From: Bradyrhizobium sp. WSM1743
GTDB taxonomy: Bacteria > Pseudomonadota > Alphaproteobacteria > Rhizobiales > Xanthobacteraceae
Direction of reading: 5' to 3'
DNA length: 64,000 bases
Assembly: GCF_000473065.1 (NCBI RefSeq)
Contig: NZ_AXAZ01000027.1
Location: 25,028 to 89,027 of the forward strand
The notes beneath the pieces were generated by a model. The model was not told the origin of the DNA. It made no database searches and saw nothing but the letters and a program-made list of their open reading frames with translations. Positions 25,040 through 33,884 of this stretch are shown in pieces. How positions within the stretch are numbered: position 1 is the first letter of the stretch; every line of letters begins with the position of its first letter. Made by a program: the position numbers and the translations under genes.

Positions 25040-25963
25040 TTACGAAAACAGGATGGTCGACAAACGCTTGCGTCCCTCGACGGTTGCATCATCCGTGCCG
25101 CCCCAGGCCTCGAAGAACTGCACCAGCTGCTTGCGGGCGCCGTCGTCGTTCCATTTGCGGTCGCGCTTGACGATCTCGAGCAACTGCTCGGTCGCCGCCG
25201 CGCGATTGCCTTGCGCGTTGAGCGCGGTGGCGAGGTCGAATCGAGCCTGATGATCGAGCGGGTTTGCGGCGACTTTCTGTTCCAGCTCGGCGACCGGTCC
25301 AAGCGATTTCGCCTGCTCGGCGAGATCGATCGCGGTCTGCACGGCCTTCACGGCCGGGTCGTTGCGCTTGGATTCCGGCACCATGGCCAGCGTCTGCTTG
25401 GCCTGCTCCAACGCGCCGGAGACGGCGTAGCATTTCGCAAGGCCCGCAAGCGCCGCGATATTGGTCGAATCGTGCTGGAGCGCCTCGGCATAGATCTGCG
25501 CGGCCGCCGCCGTGTCGCCCTCGGCGAGCACCGTCTCGGCCTCCTGCACGATCTCGGCGACGTTGACCTCGCCCGGCGCGGTGACGCCCTTGGTCAGCCG
25601 CTCGATGAAGGCGTTGACCTGGCTCTCCGGCACCGCGCCCATGAAACCGTCGGCCGGCTGGCCGTTGACGAAGGCGATCACGGCCGGGATCGACTGGATG
25701 CCCATCTGGCCCGGGATGGCGGGGTGGTGGTCGATGTTCATCTTGACCAGCTTGACCTTGCCCTTGGCCGCCTTCACGGCCTTCTCGAGCACGGGGGTGA
25801 GCTGCTTGCAGGGGCCGCACCACTCCGCCCAGAAATCGATCAGCACCGGCTGGCGCTTCGATTCCTCGATGACGTCCTTCACGAAGGTCTGGGTGGTGGT
25901 GTCCTTGATCAGGTCGGCCGCAGCCGGGCCCGCCGCTCCGTTACCCTGGTCGATGATCGTCAC
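25040..25963 (-). CDS. Thioredoxin-TPR co-chaperone (CnoX/YbbN type)
   Basis: 307 residues from GTG with GAGGGG upstream. The N-terminal thioredoxin fold (about 25-135) has the full active site FWAEWCGPCKQLTP, so unlike E. coli CnoX (SxxC) it may be redox-active. TPR-like helices follow (EAETVLAEGDTAAAAQIYAE, LAGLAKCYAVSGALEQAKQ), ending in ARKQLVQFFEAWG. CnoX holds oxidatively damaged proteins and passes them to GroEL or DnaK. Two genes on the minus strand, this and LON, form a short unit. Confidence 0.92.
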   Translation of the reverse strand: MTIIDQGNGAAGPAAADLIKDTTTQTFVKDVIEESKRQPVLIDFWAEWCGPCKQLTPVLEKAVKAAKGKVKLVKMNIDHHPAIPGQMGIQSIPAVIAFVNGQPADGFMGAVPESQVNAFIERLTKGVTAPGEVNVAEIVQEAETVLAEGDTAAAAQIYAEALQHDSTNIAALAGLAKCYAVSGALEQAKQTLAMVPESKRNDPAVKAVQTAIDLAEQAKSLGPVAELEQKVAANPLDHQARFDLATALNAQGNRAAATEQLLEIVKRDRKWNDDGARKQLVQFFEAWGGTDDATVEGRKRLSTILFS

Positions 25964-26237
25964 GGGATCCCCTCGTCAATGTCTGGAATGGCGGCTCTTT
26001 AGCACGCCGCCGCATCATATGCTTGTTGGTCGGCTCCTAAATTGGGCCGAATGGGCCGAATTTCAATCCAGGCCCCCCGATTCGCCGGTTCCGGGGCTCT
26101 TTCAGGCGATTTCGCCGCATTCAGGGTCCATATGGGGCCTCCGATTGCGAATCTATCCCGCCGGTAGCTGTTGCATTCCCCTCCCGCTTTTGGCATACGA
26201 CAGCCGTTGCCGGCGCGTCACGCGACCGACACAGGAT

Positions 26238-26312
<75 letters not shown>

Positions 26313-26388
26313 ATTTTTCCCAGGGCATCCAGCTAAACCGGATTGAGCCGTGGTTTTCCACGGCGCTGACGGCTGTATTGGATCTCGC

Positions 26389-27375
26389 ATGACAATTCTG
26401 GTCACCGGCAGCGCAGGGCACCTCGGGGAAGCCATTCTGCGGACGCTCCGCGAGCGCGGGTCACCTGCGCGCGGGCTTGATCTGAAGCCCTCCCCCTTCA
26501 CCGATGCCGTGGGCTCGATCGTCGATCCGGCATTCGTGCGGCGCCAGATGGACGGTGTCTCCTCCGTCATCCACACCGCGACGCTGCACAAGCCGCATGT
26601 GGCGACCCACTCCAAGCAGGATTTTGTCGATACCAACGTCACCGGCACGCTCAATCTGCTCGAGGCGGCCGCGGCGGCCGGCGTGAAGAGCGTTGTCTTC
26701 ACCAGCACCACCAGCGCGTTCGGCTCGCAGCTGCGTCCCGAGGCGGGGCAGGCGGCCGTGTGGGTCACCGAGGCCCTGCCGCCAGTGCCGAAGAACATTT
26801 ACGGCACGACCAAGCTGATGGCTGAGAATCTCTGCGAGCTGTTCTTTCGCGAGCGCGCCCTGCCGGTCGTCGTCCTGCGGACCTCGCGCTTCTTTCCCGA
26901 GGACGACGATGATCCGGCGATGCGGTCGGCTCACCCGCTCGAGAACGCGCAGGCCAACGAGCTGCTCTATCGCCGGCTGGATATCGCGGACGCGGTCAGC
27001 GCCCATCTGCTGGCCGTCGAGCGCGCGCCCAGAATCGGGTTCGGCCGCTACATCGTCTCGGCTACGAGCCCGTTCAAGCAACACCATCTCGCAGCGCTGG
27101 CGCGCGATGCCGCCGGAGTCGTGCGCGCACTCTATCCGGAGTGTGCGCAGCTCTACGCCGCGCGCGGCTGGCGGCTCTTCCCTGCGATCGATCGCGTCTA
27201 TGTCAATGAGCGCGCGCGGCGTGAGCTCGGCTGGCGGCCCGAATTCGACTTCGCGCATGTGCTGCGCAGCCTGCGAGATGACCGCGATTTTCGCAGCCCG
27301 TTGGCGCGCGAGATCGGGTCGAAAGGCTATCATGACACGGTGTTCGACGATGGGCCCTACCCCGTCGCCTCGTAA
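26389..27375 (+). CDS. NAD-dependent epimerase/dehydratase family protein
   Basis: 328 residues, extended short-chain dehydrogenase fold. The NAD site is LVTGSAGHLGEAILRTL; VVFTSTTSAFG carries the active-site Ser/Thr; NIYGTTKLMAENLCE supplies the YxxxK catalytic pair. C-terminal residues RLFPAIDRVYVNERARRELGW resemble sugar-nucleotide epimerases and UDP-glucose 4-epimerase-like enzymes, but the substrate is not clear. The start is at MTILVTGS; a longer version overlaps the tRNA spacer. It follows tRNA-Gly by about 76 bases. Confidence 0.85.
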   Translation: MTILVTGSAGHLGEAILRTLRERGSPARGLDLKPSPFTDAVGSIVDPAFVRRQMDGVSSVIHTATLHKPHVATHSKQDFVDTNVTGTLNLLEAAAAAGVKSVVFTSTTSAFGSQLRPEAGQAAVWVTEALPPVPKNIYGTTKLMAENLCELFFRERALPVVVLRTSRFFPEDDDDPAMRSAHPLENAQANELLYRRLDIADAVSAHLLAVERAPRIGFGRYIVSATSPFKQHHLAALARDAAGVVRALYPECAQLYAARGWRLFPAIDRVYVNERARRELGWRPEFDFAHVLRSLRDDRDFRSPLAREIGSKGYHDTVFDDGPYPVAS

Positions 27376-27758
27376 GCGCCGCGATTGCTATTTTGCTCGA
27401 CGCTTCAAATGCCTGTCCGGTGTCACCGGCGCGGGCCAGCCTGAGCCGTTCTACTGTGCATGGGGTTGTTTTCGCATACTTTGTATGTCCACCCCTTCGT
27501 GCCGCCTGAAAACGATCCACGCGCGAATTTGATTCCGCGTTGCAGCGAGAGCGCGGTCGTCGCAGCGTTCATCCGTTCATTGACCTTCCGTCTCAATTTT
27601 TAATGAGCGCAGCCGCGCTGCACCCAGCGTGCTTCTCACTCCTGACAGATGTGCTAACCTTTTTGCGTCTGTCGTCCCGACGGACTCCAAACTTCGCCTT
27701 TCGACTAGCAAAACAAAATAACGCGCAGCCCTGACGGCTGCCTTAGGGGAGTGACGCG
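27376..27758. other. Intergenic stretch without recognised gene
   Basis: The stretch of 383 bases is somewhat AT-richer than the flanks. It contains no convincing coding frame, repeat element or tRNA. The last 10 bases before the next gene include AGGGGAG, its ribosome site; a promoter is presumably present but no clear -35/-10 pair was identified. Confidence 0.4.
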
Positions 27759-29033
27759 ATGACATCGATGTTCCATCGATCCGTGTTGGCGCTTGCAGCC
27801 GTGGCCCTTCTCGCGGGGACCAGCGCTGGCAATGCGCAACAGCAGGACAAGAACCGGGCGCTGAAGAAATACGAATCCGGCACCAAGGAGTTCTGGACCC
27901 ATCCGCCGGACGACTGGTTCCTCGGCGACGAGACCGAGGCGCAGAAGGGCCTCGCACCGCCCTCGGGCCCGCCGACCGGCGCCTCCGATGCCGAACTCGC
28001 CAACATCGTCAAGAAGATCAAGCTGCCTCCCGGCTTCAAGATCGAGGTCTACGCCTCGGGCGTGCTCGCCGCGCGGCAGATGGCCTGGGGTGACAAGGGC
28101 ACGCTGTTCGTCGGCTCGTTCGGCCTCGGCAACGTCTATGCCATCAAGGACAATAACGGAAAGAAGGAGGTCAAGACCATCCTCAAGGGCCTGAACATGC
28201 CCACCGGTCTCGCCTTCAAGGACGGCGCGCTCTACGTCATCGCCGTCGACAAGCTGATCCGCTACGACAACGCCGAAGCCAATCTCGACAATCTCGGCCA
28301 GGGCAAGGTCGTCTATGACGACATGCCGTCCTATGCCGCGCATGGCTGGAAGTACATCGCGGTCGACAAGGACGGATGGTTCTTCCTGCCGTTCGGACCG
28401 CCCTTCAACATCGGCATCCCGCCGACCAGCGTGTCGCAGATCCGGCGCGTCGATCCCAAGACCGGCAACGCCGAAATCTGGGCGCTCGGCGTCCGCAACT
28501 CGGTCGGCGGCGACGTCGATCCGCGCACCGGCAAGCTCTGGTTCACCGAGAATGCCCGCGACTGGATCAGCGACGATCTGCCCTCAGACAAGCTGAACGT
28601 GATCAACAGGATCGGCGAGCATTTCGGCTACCCCTATTGCCACCAGGGCAATCTGCCCGACGACAAGTTCGCGATGGGCCACAAATGCTCCGAGTTCACA
28701 CCGCCCGTGCTGAATCTCGGCGCGCATGTCGCGCCGCTCGGCATGAAGTTCTACACCGGCGACCAATTCCCCGCCGACTACAAGAACAACATCCTGATCG
28801 CCGAGCACGGCTCCTGGAATCGTCACAAGTACCAGGGCGCGCGCATCGTGCGCGTGATCGTCGGGCCCGACGGCAAGAATCCCAAGCAGGAGATCTTCGC
28901 CTCCGGCTGGCTCGAGGGCGACCAGGGCTATCTCGGCCGTCCCAACGACATCATCCTTGCCAAGGACGGATCGATCCTCGTCGCCGACGATTGGGCCGGC
29001 GCGATCTATCGCATCAGCTACAGCAAGAAGTAG
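27759..29033 (+). CDS. PQQ-type sorbosone dehydrogenase-like periplasmic protein
   Basis: 424 residues with a signal peptide (LALAAVALLAGTSAGNAQQQ). The body is a beta-propeller resembling L-sorbosone dehydrogenase or soluble glucose dehydrogenase: VYASGVLAARQMAWGDKGTL, LNMPTGLAFKDGALYV, AEIWALGVRNSVGGDVDP, GRPNDIILAKDGSILVADDW. It probably oxidises an aldose or aldehyde in the periplasm with PQQ or a related cofactor. The following gene, a di-haem cytochrome c, is the likely electron acceptor. A good ribosome site (AGGGGAG) stands 6 bases upstream. Substrate is unknown. Confidence 0.85.
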   Translation: MTSMFHRSVLALAAVALLAGTSAGNAQQQDKNRALKKYESGTKEFWTHPPDDWFLGDETEAQKGLAPPSGPPTGASDAELANIVKKIKLPPGFKIEVYASGVLAARQMAWGDKGTLFVGSFGLGNVYAIKDNNGKKEVKTILKGLNMPTGLAFKDGALYVIAVDKLIRYDNAEANLDNLGQGKVVYDDMPSYAAHGWKYIAVDKDGWFFLPFGPPFNIGIPPTSVSQIRRVDPKTGNAEIWALGVRNSVGGDVDPRTGKLWFTENARDWISDDLPSDKLNVINRIGEHFGYPYCHQGNLPDDKFAMGHKCSEFTPPVLNLGAHVAPLGMKFYTGDQFPADYKNNILIAEHGSWNRHKYQGARIVRVIVGPDGKNPKQEIFASGWLEGDQGYLGRPNDIILAKDGSILVADDWAGAIYRISYSKK

Positions 29034-29047
29034 CGCGCGACGATAGG

Positions 29048-29082
29048 GAGGCTGCGACCGCGCGATGGCCGCAGCCTCTTTT
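29048..29082 (+). terminator. Rho-independent terminator after the sorbosone-dehydrogenase-like gene
   Basis: Stem GAGGCTGCG with CGCAGCCTC (9 bp) and a 13-base loop, then TTTTGCTTTC. It falls 15 bases after the stop. The cytochrome c gene downstream therefore may rely on partial read-through or its own promoter. Confidence 0.8.
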
Positions 29083-29098
29083 GCTTTCAACGTCGACG

Positions 29099-29195
29099 TC
29101 GTTCCGGATTGCGCGCTAGCGCAAGTCCGGAACCCATAACCCCGAGTCGTGGTTATGGATTCTCGGGCTCGTGCTCCGCACGCCCCGGAATGACG
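29099..29195. repeat. Palindromic repeat, families B/C chimera
   Basis: The left part GTTCCGGATTGCGCGCTAGC with GCAAGTCCGGAACCCATA looks like family C; the right end CTCGTGCTCCGCACGCCCC and GGAATGACGAGCG looks like family B. It stands between the terminator and the cytochrome c gene. The mixture suggests recombination between elements. Confidence 0.65.
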
Positions 29196-29221
29196 AGCGA
29201 GATAGATCGGAAATCCTTGCC

Positions 29222-29815
29222 ATGCGCCGTCAGTTCTCTTCGTACGCAATCGGCGCGCTCTCGATCGCTGCGCTTGCATTCGTCCCCGCAAGCGCTGCCG
29301 ACAATGCCGCGATTAAGGAGAAGGCCGCCGCCTGCTCCGGCTGCCACGGCGAGAACGGCATCTCGCAGACCGAGAACATCCCCTCGCTGGCCGGCCAGCC
29401 CGATCAATTCCTGCAATGGCAGCTCGTGTTCTTCCGTGCCGGCTCGCGCAAGAACGACCAGATGCAGCCGATCGTCGAGGAGATCAGCAACGAGGATATC
29501 CGCAATCTCGGTGCCTATTTCTCGCAGCTGACGCCACCGAAAGGTCCGGAGGACAAAGATCCGGACCTGTCGAAAAAGGGCGCGCAGGTTGCCGCCGGCC
29601 GCCGCTGCGCTTCATGTCACACGGACAGCTATGCCGGCACCAAGGCGGTTGCGCGGCTGGCCGGCCAGCGCGAGGAATATCTCGTCAAGGCGCTGCACGA
29701 CTATAAGGCCGGCCAGCGCGTCGGCGGCGGCGTCGCCGCGATGGCCGATGTCGCCTATCACATGAGCGACGAGGAAATCACGGCGGTCTCGCACTATCTC
29801 GCGCATTTGCAGTAG
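29222..29815 (+). CDS. Di-haem class I cytochrome c (c4-like)
   Basis: 197 residues with a leader ending AFVPASAADN. Two CxxCH haem sites, CSGCH (about residue 38) and CASCH (about residue 130), each in a lobe of about 85 residues; distal Met ligands are probable in MQPIVEE and MADVAYHM. The arrangement is typical of cytochrome c4. It likely takes electrons from the upstream dehydrogenase-like protein and passes them to a terminal oxidase. A longer upstream start would run into repeat DNA and is not preferred. Confidence 0.92.
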   Translation: MRRQFSSYAIGALSIAALAFVPASAADNAAIKEKAAACSGCHGENGISQTENIPSLAGQPDQFLQWQLVFFRAGSRKNDQMQPIVEEISNEDIRNLGAYFSQLTPPKGPEDKDPDLSKKGAQVAAGRRCASCHTDSYAGTKAVARLAGQREEYLVKALHDYKAGQRVGGGVAAMADVAYHMSDEEITAVSHYLAHLQ

Positions 29816-29840
29816 GGGAAGGTGTGGCCACAAACTCCGC

Positions 29841-29960
29841 CGTCGTCCCGGACAAGCGCGCCTCAAGCGCGCGCCGATCCGGGACCCATAGCCACAGGAT
29901 CAAGTTTGGCGAAGACTCGGAGTGACCGTCTCACGCAATAACCACGCCCTGTGGTTATGG
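29841..29960. repeat. Palindromic intergenic repeat, family C (copy 4)
   Basis: Begins GTCGTCCCGGACAAGCGCGC, then CGCGCGCCGATCCGGGACCC, then ATAGCCACAGGATCAAGTTT, GGCGAAGACTCGGAGT, and ends CCTGTGGTTATGG. It parallels the 19.8-kb copy in order and lies between the convergent cytochrome and panE genes. Confidence 0.75.
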
Positions 29961-29968
29961 GTGCGGAG

Positions 29969-30892
29969 CTATCCAGCCCGCTGCTTTTCATACGCCTTCA
30001 GATGCGTATAGGCGATGCGCAGCTTCGGCACCGGCACTTTGGCCGCATCGGCGCGTGCGATGAGATCGCCGATGACGTGATCGGCTTCGACCGGCAGGCC
30101 AGCCTTGATGTCGCGGAACATCGAGGCCGTCATCGGCGAGCCCTCGGTGGTGAGGTTGCCCTTCACCCGCTCGAAGAACGGCCCGGCCGGCGGGTAGCCC
30201 GACGCGGTGGCGATCGCGCTGGTCTCGTCCAGCATGCCGAGCAGGAAATCCCGGCCTCCGGGAGCCGCAAGGATATTGCCGACCGAGGCGCGCATCAGGC
30301 TCGTGCTTGCGGCGAGCGAGGAGAGGAACACCCACTTCTCCCACATGTCCTGCATGATGTTCGGGCTGGCGGTGGCGCCAGTGATGCCGCTCTTGAAGGC
30401 TTCATCGATCGCTTTCACCCGGTCCGACATCTTGCCGTCGCGCTCGCCGTAATTGATCGACTGCATCGGCTGCAGCTGCACCACCTCGCGCTTCTCGCTG
30501 AGCGTCGCGGCAATGGCGCAGAGGCCGCCGAGCACGCGCTCCTTGCCGAACTTGGCATCCAGCGTGTCGAGGTGCTTCATGCCGTTGAGCATCGGAATGA
30601 TGGCGGTGTTCGGCCCGACTGCCGGCGCGAACGATTTGATAGCATCGTCGAGGTCGAACGCCTTGCAGCTCAAGAGCACGACGTCGAACTTGTCCTTGAG
30701 CGCGTCCGCCTGCACGGTCGGCGGATTGTTCAGGGTCACGTCGCCATTCGGGCTCTTGATGACGAGGCCGGCGCTCGCAAGCTCGCTGGCGCGCCGCGGC
30801 CGGACCAGGAAGGTGACGTCGCGGCCGGCCTGCAACAGCCTGCCACCAAAATAGCCGCCGATGGCGCCGGCGCCGACCACGAGGATACGCAT
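29969..30892 (-). CDS. panE: 2-dehydropantoate 2-reductase
   Basis: 307 residues. PanE (ApbA family) reduces ketopantoate to pantoate with NADPH in pantothenate synthesis. N-terminal dinucleotide site MRILVVGAGAIGGYFGGRLL; middle LLSCKAFDLDDAI, PMLNGMKHLDTL; the catalytic lysine region MQDMWEKWVFLSSLAAST, where the WxKW motif stands as WEKW. The C-terminal helical domain ends in KLRIAYTHLKAYE. Rhizobia often hold several PanE paralogues with undefined substrates, so pantoate is likely but not certain. Confidence 0.88.
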   Translation of the reverse strand: MRILVVGAGAIGGYFGGRLLQAGRDVTFLVRPRRASELASAGLVIKSPNGDVTLNNPPTVQADALKDKFDVVLLSCKAFDLDDAIKSFAPAVGPNTAIIPMLNGMKHLDTLDAKFGKERVLGGLCAIAATLSEKREVVQLQPMQSINYGERDGKMSDRVKAIDEAFKSGITGATASPNIMQDMWEKWVFLSSLAASTSLMRASVGNILAAPGGRDFLLGMLDETSAIATASGYPPAGPFFERVKGNLTTEGSPMTASMFRDIKAGLPVEADHVIGDLIARADAAKVPVPKLRIAYTHLKAYEKQRAG

Positions 30893-31002
30893 GGGATTGT
30901 CCTTATTCTTGCTGTTGGCGGTCTATCTATAGTCGCCCTTGCGAGCGAAGCGAAGCAACCCAGAATGTTACCGCGATCACATTCTGTCGCTGGAGAACGA
31001 GG

Positions 31003-31617
31003 TTATTTGCCGAGGACCATCTCCTCGACCTCGCGGAGTTGCTCCTTGCCGAAGAACATCTCGTTGCCGACGAAGAAAGTCGGCGAGCCGAACGCGCCGC
31101 GGGCAACCGCCTCGTCGGTGTTCTTGATCAGCCTGCTCTTCACGTCGGGTTCCCCGGCCCGGGCGAACAGTTTTTGCGCATCGAGGCCGGAGGACTCCAG
31201 CGCCTTCGCCGCGATTTCAGGATCGTCCATCTTCTTCGGCTCGCGCCACATGTGGTGGAAGGCGGCCTCGACATATTTTTCGAAGACGCCCTCGAGCTGC
31301 GCCGCGATTGCCGCGCGCATCAAGTTCAGCGTGTTGACGGGAAAATGCGGATTCCAGACATAGGGCTGGACATGGAAGCGCTTGATGAAGCGCTCGGTCT
31401 CAATCGCCTGGAACTCGCGCTTGTTCTTGATGCCGGCCAGCGTCTCGGCCGGCGACTTGTTGTTGGTCGCCTTGAAGATGCCGCCGAGCAGGATCGGCAC
31501 ATATTCGAACTTGACGCCGATCCGCTGCTCGATCGCCGGAATCGCCAGATGGCTGAGATAGGCGTTCGGGCTGCCGAAATCGAAAAGAAATTGCGGGGCG
31601 GTGCGGGTCAATATCAT
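31003..31617 (-). CDS. 2-hydroxychromene-2-carboxylate isomerase family (kappa GST/DsbA fold)
   Basis: 204 residues. The fold is thioredoxin-like with helical insert; members isomerise HCCA in aromatic catabolism using glutathione. FLFDFGSPNAYLSHLAIPAI carries the active-site serine; FGSPTFFVGNEMFFGKEQL near the end is the cis-proline region. No other naphthalene-pathway gene is nearby, so a general glutathione-linked function is more likely. The start at MILTRTAP avoids a basic extension that is probably not translated. Confidence 0.88.
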   Translation of the reverse strand: MILTRTAPQFLFDFGSPNAYLSHLAIPAIEQRIGVKFEYVPILLGGIFKATNNKSPAETLAGIKNKREFQAIETERFIKRFHVQPYVWNPHFPVNTLNLMRAAIAAQLEGVFEKYVEAAFHHMWREPKKMDDPEIAAKALESSGLDAQKLFARAGEPDVKSRLIKNTDEAVARGAFGSPTFFVGNEMFFGKEQLREVEEMVLGK

Positions 31618-31701
31618 TCTCCCTGACGTCGCTTTTCGACCATTGTGGCGCAGGCCGCGCCACAGGTCCACCGTTTAATGATGGTCATAATACTTTGAGG
31701 A

Positions 31702-33051
31702 TCAGATCAGACGCCGGATCGCCTGCTTGCGCCACACCAGGAGGTAATAGCCCATCTGCAAGACGAACATGGCGCAGAACACGATCGGGTAGGCAGCCCA
31801 TATCCCCTCGAAGCCGATCGCGCGGCTCAGGATCACCGCGGCCGGCAGCTCGATCGCGACAATCGCGAAGATCGACAGCAGCATCGGCGTGAAAGCGACG
31901 CCGGCCGCGCGCATTGCACCGGAAAACACCGTGGCGAGGCCGAAAGGCACCGAGCTCCACAAGGCGATGTAAAGCAGCCCTTTCGCCAGATCGAGCACGG
32001 CGCCGTCGGTGATGAAGAGGCCCAGCACCGCGCGCGGTGCCAGGTAAATCAGCGCCACCAGCCCCCCGGTCAGAACGAGATTGAACGCAAGGCCGGTGCG
32101 CACGATGCCATCGAGCCGCGCCCGGTCGCCGCCGCCGATGGCCTGCGCACCGAGGATCGAGACCGCGATCGAAATCGACATCGCCGTGAACTGCGTATAG
32201 CCCATCACCTGATTGACGGCACCATAGGCGGCCGTAGCGTTTGAGCCGAAGCCGTTGACGAGGCCGAGGAGCACCAGCTCGGCAATCGCCATCACCACCA
32301 TGCCGATCGCGCTCGGCAGGCCGATGCCGAGGATCTTTCCGAGCACGGCGCCGTTCAGCTGCAGGTGACGCAGCAGCGCCGCGTCCGGCGCGAGCGCGTG
32401 CTTCCCCCGCAGCAGATAGACGGCCAACATGATCAGCGTGAGCGTGTTCGAGATCGCGGCCGCCCATGCCGGACCGGTAATGCCGGCCGCCGGCAATCCG
32501 AAGCATCCGCGGATCAGCAATGGCGTCAGGATCAGGCCGATCGCTGCCGACAACGCCAGCGCCAGCAGCGGCGTCATTGTGTCACCGATGCCGCGGATCA
32601 TCGCGGTCATCAGCAGGAAGACGAAGCCGAGCGGCATGGTCAGCAGCATGATGCGCGCATAGGCGCTGGCCTCATCGAGAATGTCCGCGGGCGTGGCGAG
32701 CGCGATCATCAATTGCCGGCTGAAGAGCCCGCCAATCAGTGCAACCGAAGTCGATAGCAGCAGGCCGACTGCGAGCGTCGTACCCACGATGATCTTGATC
32801 CGGCCGTGGTCGCCCGCACCAAACGCTTGCCCAATCAGCACGGTGGCGCCGGTGCTCAGGCCCATGACGAAGGCGAACAGGAAGAACATCACCGGGAAGA
32901 ACGCCGACACCGCAGCCAGCGCGTCGACGCCGAGCATCTGGCCAAGAAAGACGTTGCTGACAGTGCCGAACAGCGATTGCAGGGCGTTGCTCAGTATCAA
33001 GGGAGCAAGGAAGCGGAGGAATGTGGTCCAGAGCGGTTTTGCGGCGGACAT
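31702..33051 (-). CDS. MATE family efflux transporter
   Basis: 449 residues and about 12 helices in two related halves, the NorM-type MATE layout. Motifs: PLILSNALQSLFGTVSNVF, GLSTGATVLIGQAFGAGDHGR in the first half, NQVMGYTQFTAMSISIAVSI and GAQAIGGGDRARLDGI in the second. These antiporters export cationic drugs or small metabolites using Na+ or H+. The start MSAAKPLW has AAAGG 7 bases upstream. A 60-residue-longer frame is unlikely to be translated. Confidence 0.93.
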   Translation of the reverse strand: MSAAKPLWTTFLRFLAPLILSNALQSLFGTVSNVFLGQMLGVDALAAVSAFFPVMFFLFAFVMGLSTGATVLIGQAFGAGDHGRIKIIVGTTLAVGLLLSTSVALIGGLFSRQLMIALATPADILDEASAYARIMLLTMPLGFVFLLMTAMIRGIGDTMTPLLALALSAAIGLILTPLLIRGCFGLPAAGITGPAWAAAISNTLTLIMLAVYLLRGKHALAPDAALLRHLQLNGAVLGKILGIGLPSAIGMVVMAIAELVLLGLVNGFGSNATAAYGAVNQVMGYTQFTAMSISIAVSILGAQAIGGGDRARLDGIVRTGLAFNLVLTGGLVALIYLAPRAVLGLFITDGAVLDLAKGLLYIALWSSVPFGLATVFSGAMRAAGVAFTPMLLSIFAIVAIELPAAVILSRAIGFEGIWAAYPIVFCAMFVLQMGYYLLVWRKQAIRRLI

Positions 33052-33139
33052 GGATTGGCCTTTCATCAGGGCGTGCGAAGCCGTTGCCGCGCAATGCGCG
33101 GCTCGGCCGTCGATGGGGTTGTGAGGAGCGGTGCGCGGT

Positions 33140-33733
33140 TTACGCGCGGTCACTGTAGGCGAGCTTGACGATGTGGTCGCGGATATCGGTCGGCCAGTCC
33201 GCGATCAGCCCGGTGAAGCGCCGCCGGTCGTCTGCGAACAGCGCGCGCGAGGCTTCCTCGAACTGCGGCAGGTTGCCGGCCATGGTCGACATGAAGTGAT
33301 AGGCCGCATCGCGCGCCTGGCGCTCGCGGTCCTTGTCGCCGCTCGCGCGCCTGGCCTCGTCGACGAGCTTGCGCAGCGCGACCGAGGCGCCGCCCGCCTG
33401 CGCGTTGAGCCATTCCCAGTGCCGCGGCAGCAAGGTCACCTCGCGCGCGACCACGCCGAGTTTCGGCCTGCCGCGCCCGCGCGGCTCTGCGGGTGCTTCA
33501 GCTGCCTCACTCGGCGGGGCAAGCTTCGCCAGCCGCGCCAGCACCTCGCGGTCGTCACCGCGCAGGTCGAAATCGATCGATCGGCCCGTCCCGTCGTCAA
33601 AGATGATGATCGGCTGGTCCAGCGGCTGCGTGGCACGCTTGACGGCAAGCGCGACATCGCCTGCCGTGCCGGAGGCCAGCCGGCGCTGGCCGATGAAGGC
33701 TGTGTAGGTCCCTTGCATTGGAATCATTGCCAT
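33140..33733 (-). CDS. DUF2239 family protein
   Basis: 197 residues of a conserved but uncharacterised family. Typical phrases: YTAFIGQRRLASGTAGDVAL, IIIFDDGTGRSIDFDLRGDD, GRGRPKLGVVAREVTLLPRH, WEWLNAQAGGASVALRKLVD, YHFMSTMAGNLPQFEEASRAL. The middle GRPKLGVVAREVTL is basic and might contact nucleic acid; this is speculation. There is no signal peptide or membrane segment. It lies upstream of the MATE gene in the same direction with an 88-base gap. Confidence 0.88.
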   Translation of the reverse strand: MAMIPMQGTYTAFIGQRRLASGTAGDVALAVKRATQPLDQPIIIFDDGTGRSIDFDLRGDDREVLARLAKLAPPSEAAEAPAEPRGRGRPKLGVVAREVTLLPRHWEWLNAQAGGASVALRKLVDEARRASGDKDRERQARDAAYHFMSTMAGNLPQFEEASRALFADDRRRFTGLIADWPTDIRDHIVKLAYSDRA

Positions 33734-33884
33734 ATTGATCGTGCTGGCAGCTTAATACCCGGGTAAATTCCCTGCGTCAATATACCCGGATGAAAATATC
33801 TGCAGCAACGGCTCGACAATGTGTTTCCGTGCTGGCACGAACGGCGCGGCTGATCGACCACGCCCAATCCTTGAGGACCCCGCG

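Noticed and set aside
26040..26075. Tandem GGGCCGAAT GGGCCGAAT as a regulatory repeat.
   Set aside because: Only two units, in a spacer with no matching partner; too short to support a claim.
27540..27734. 64-codon plus-strand frame in the gap before the sorbosone-dehydrogenase-like gene.
   Set aside because: No ribosome site, no signal or domain pattern, and irregular codon use compared with flanking genes.
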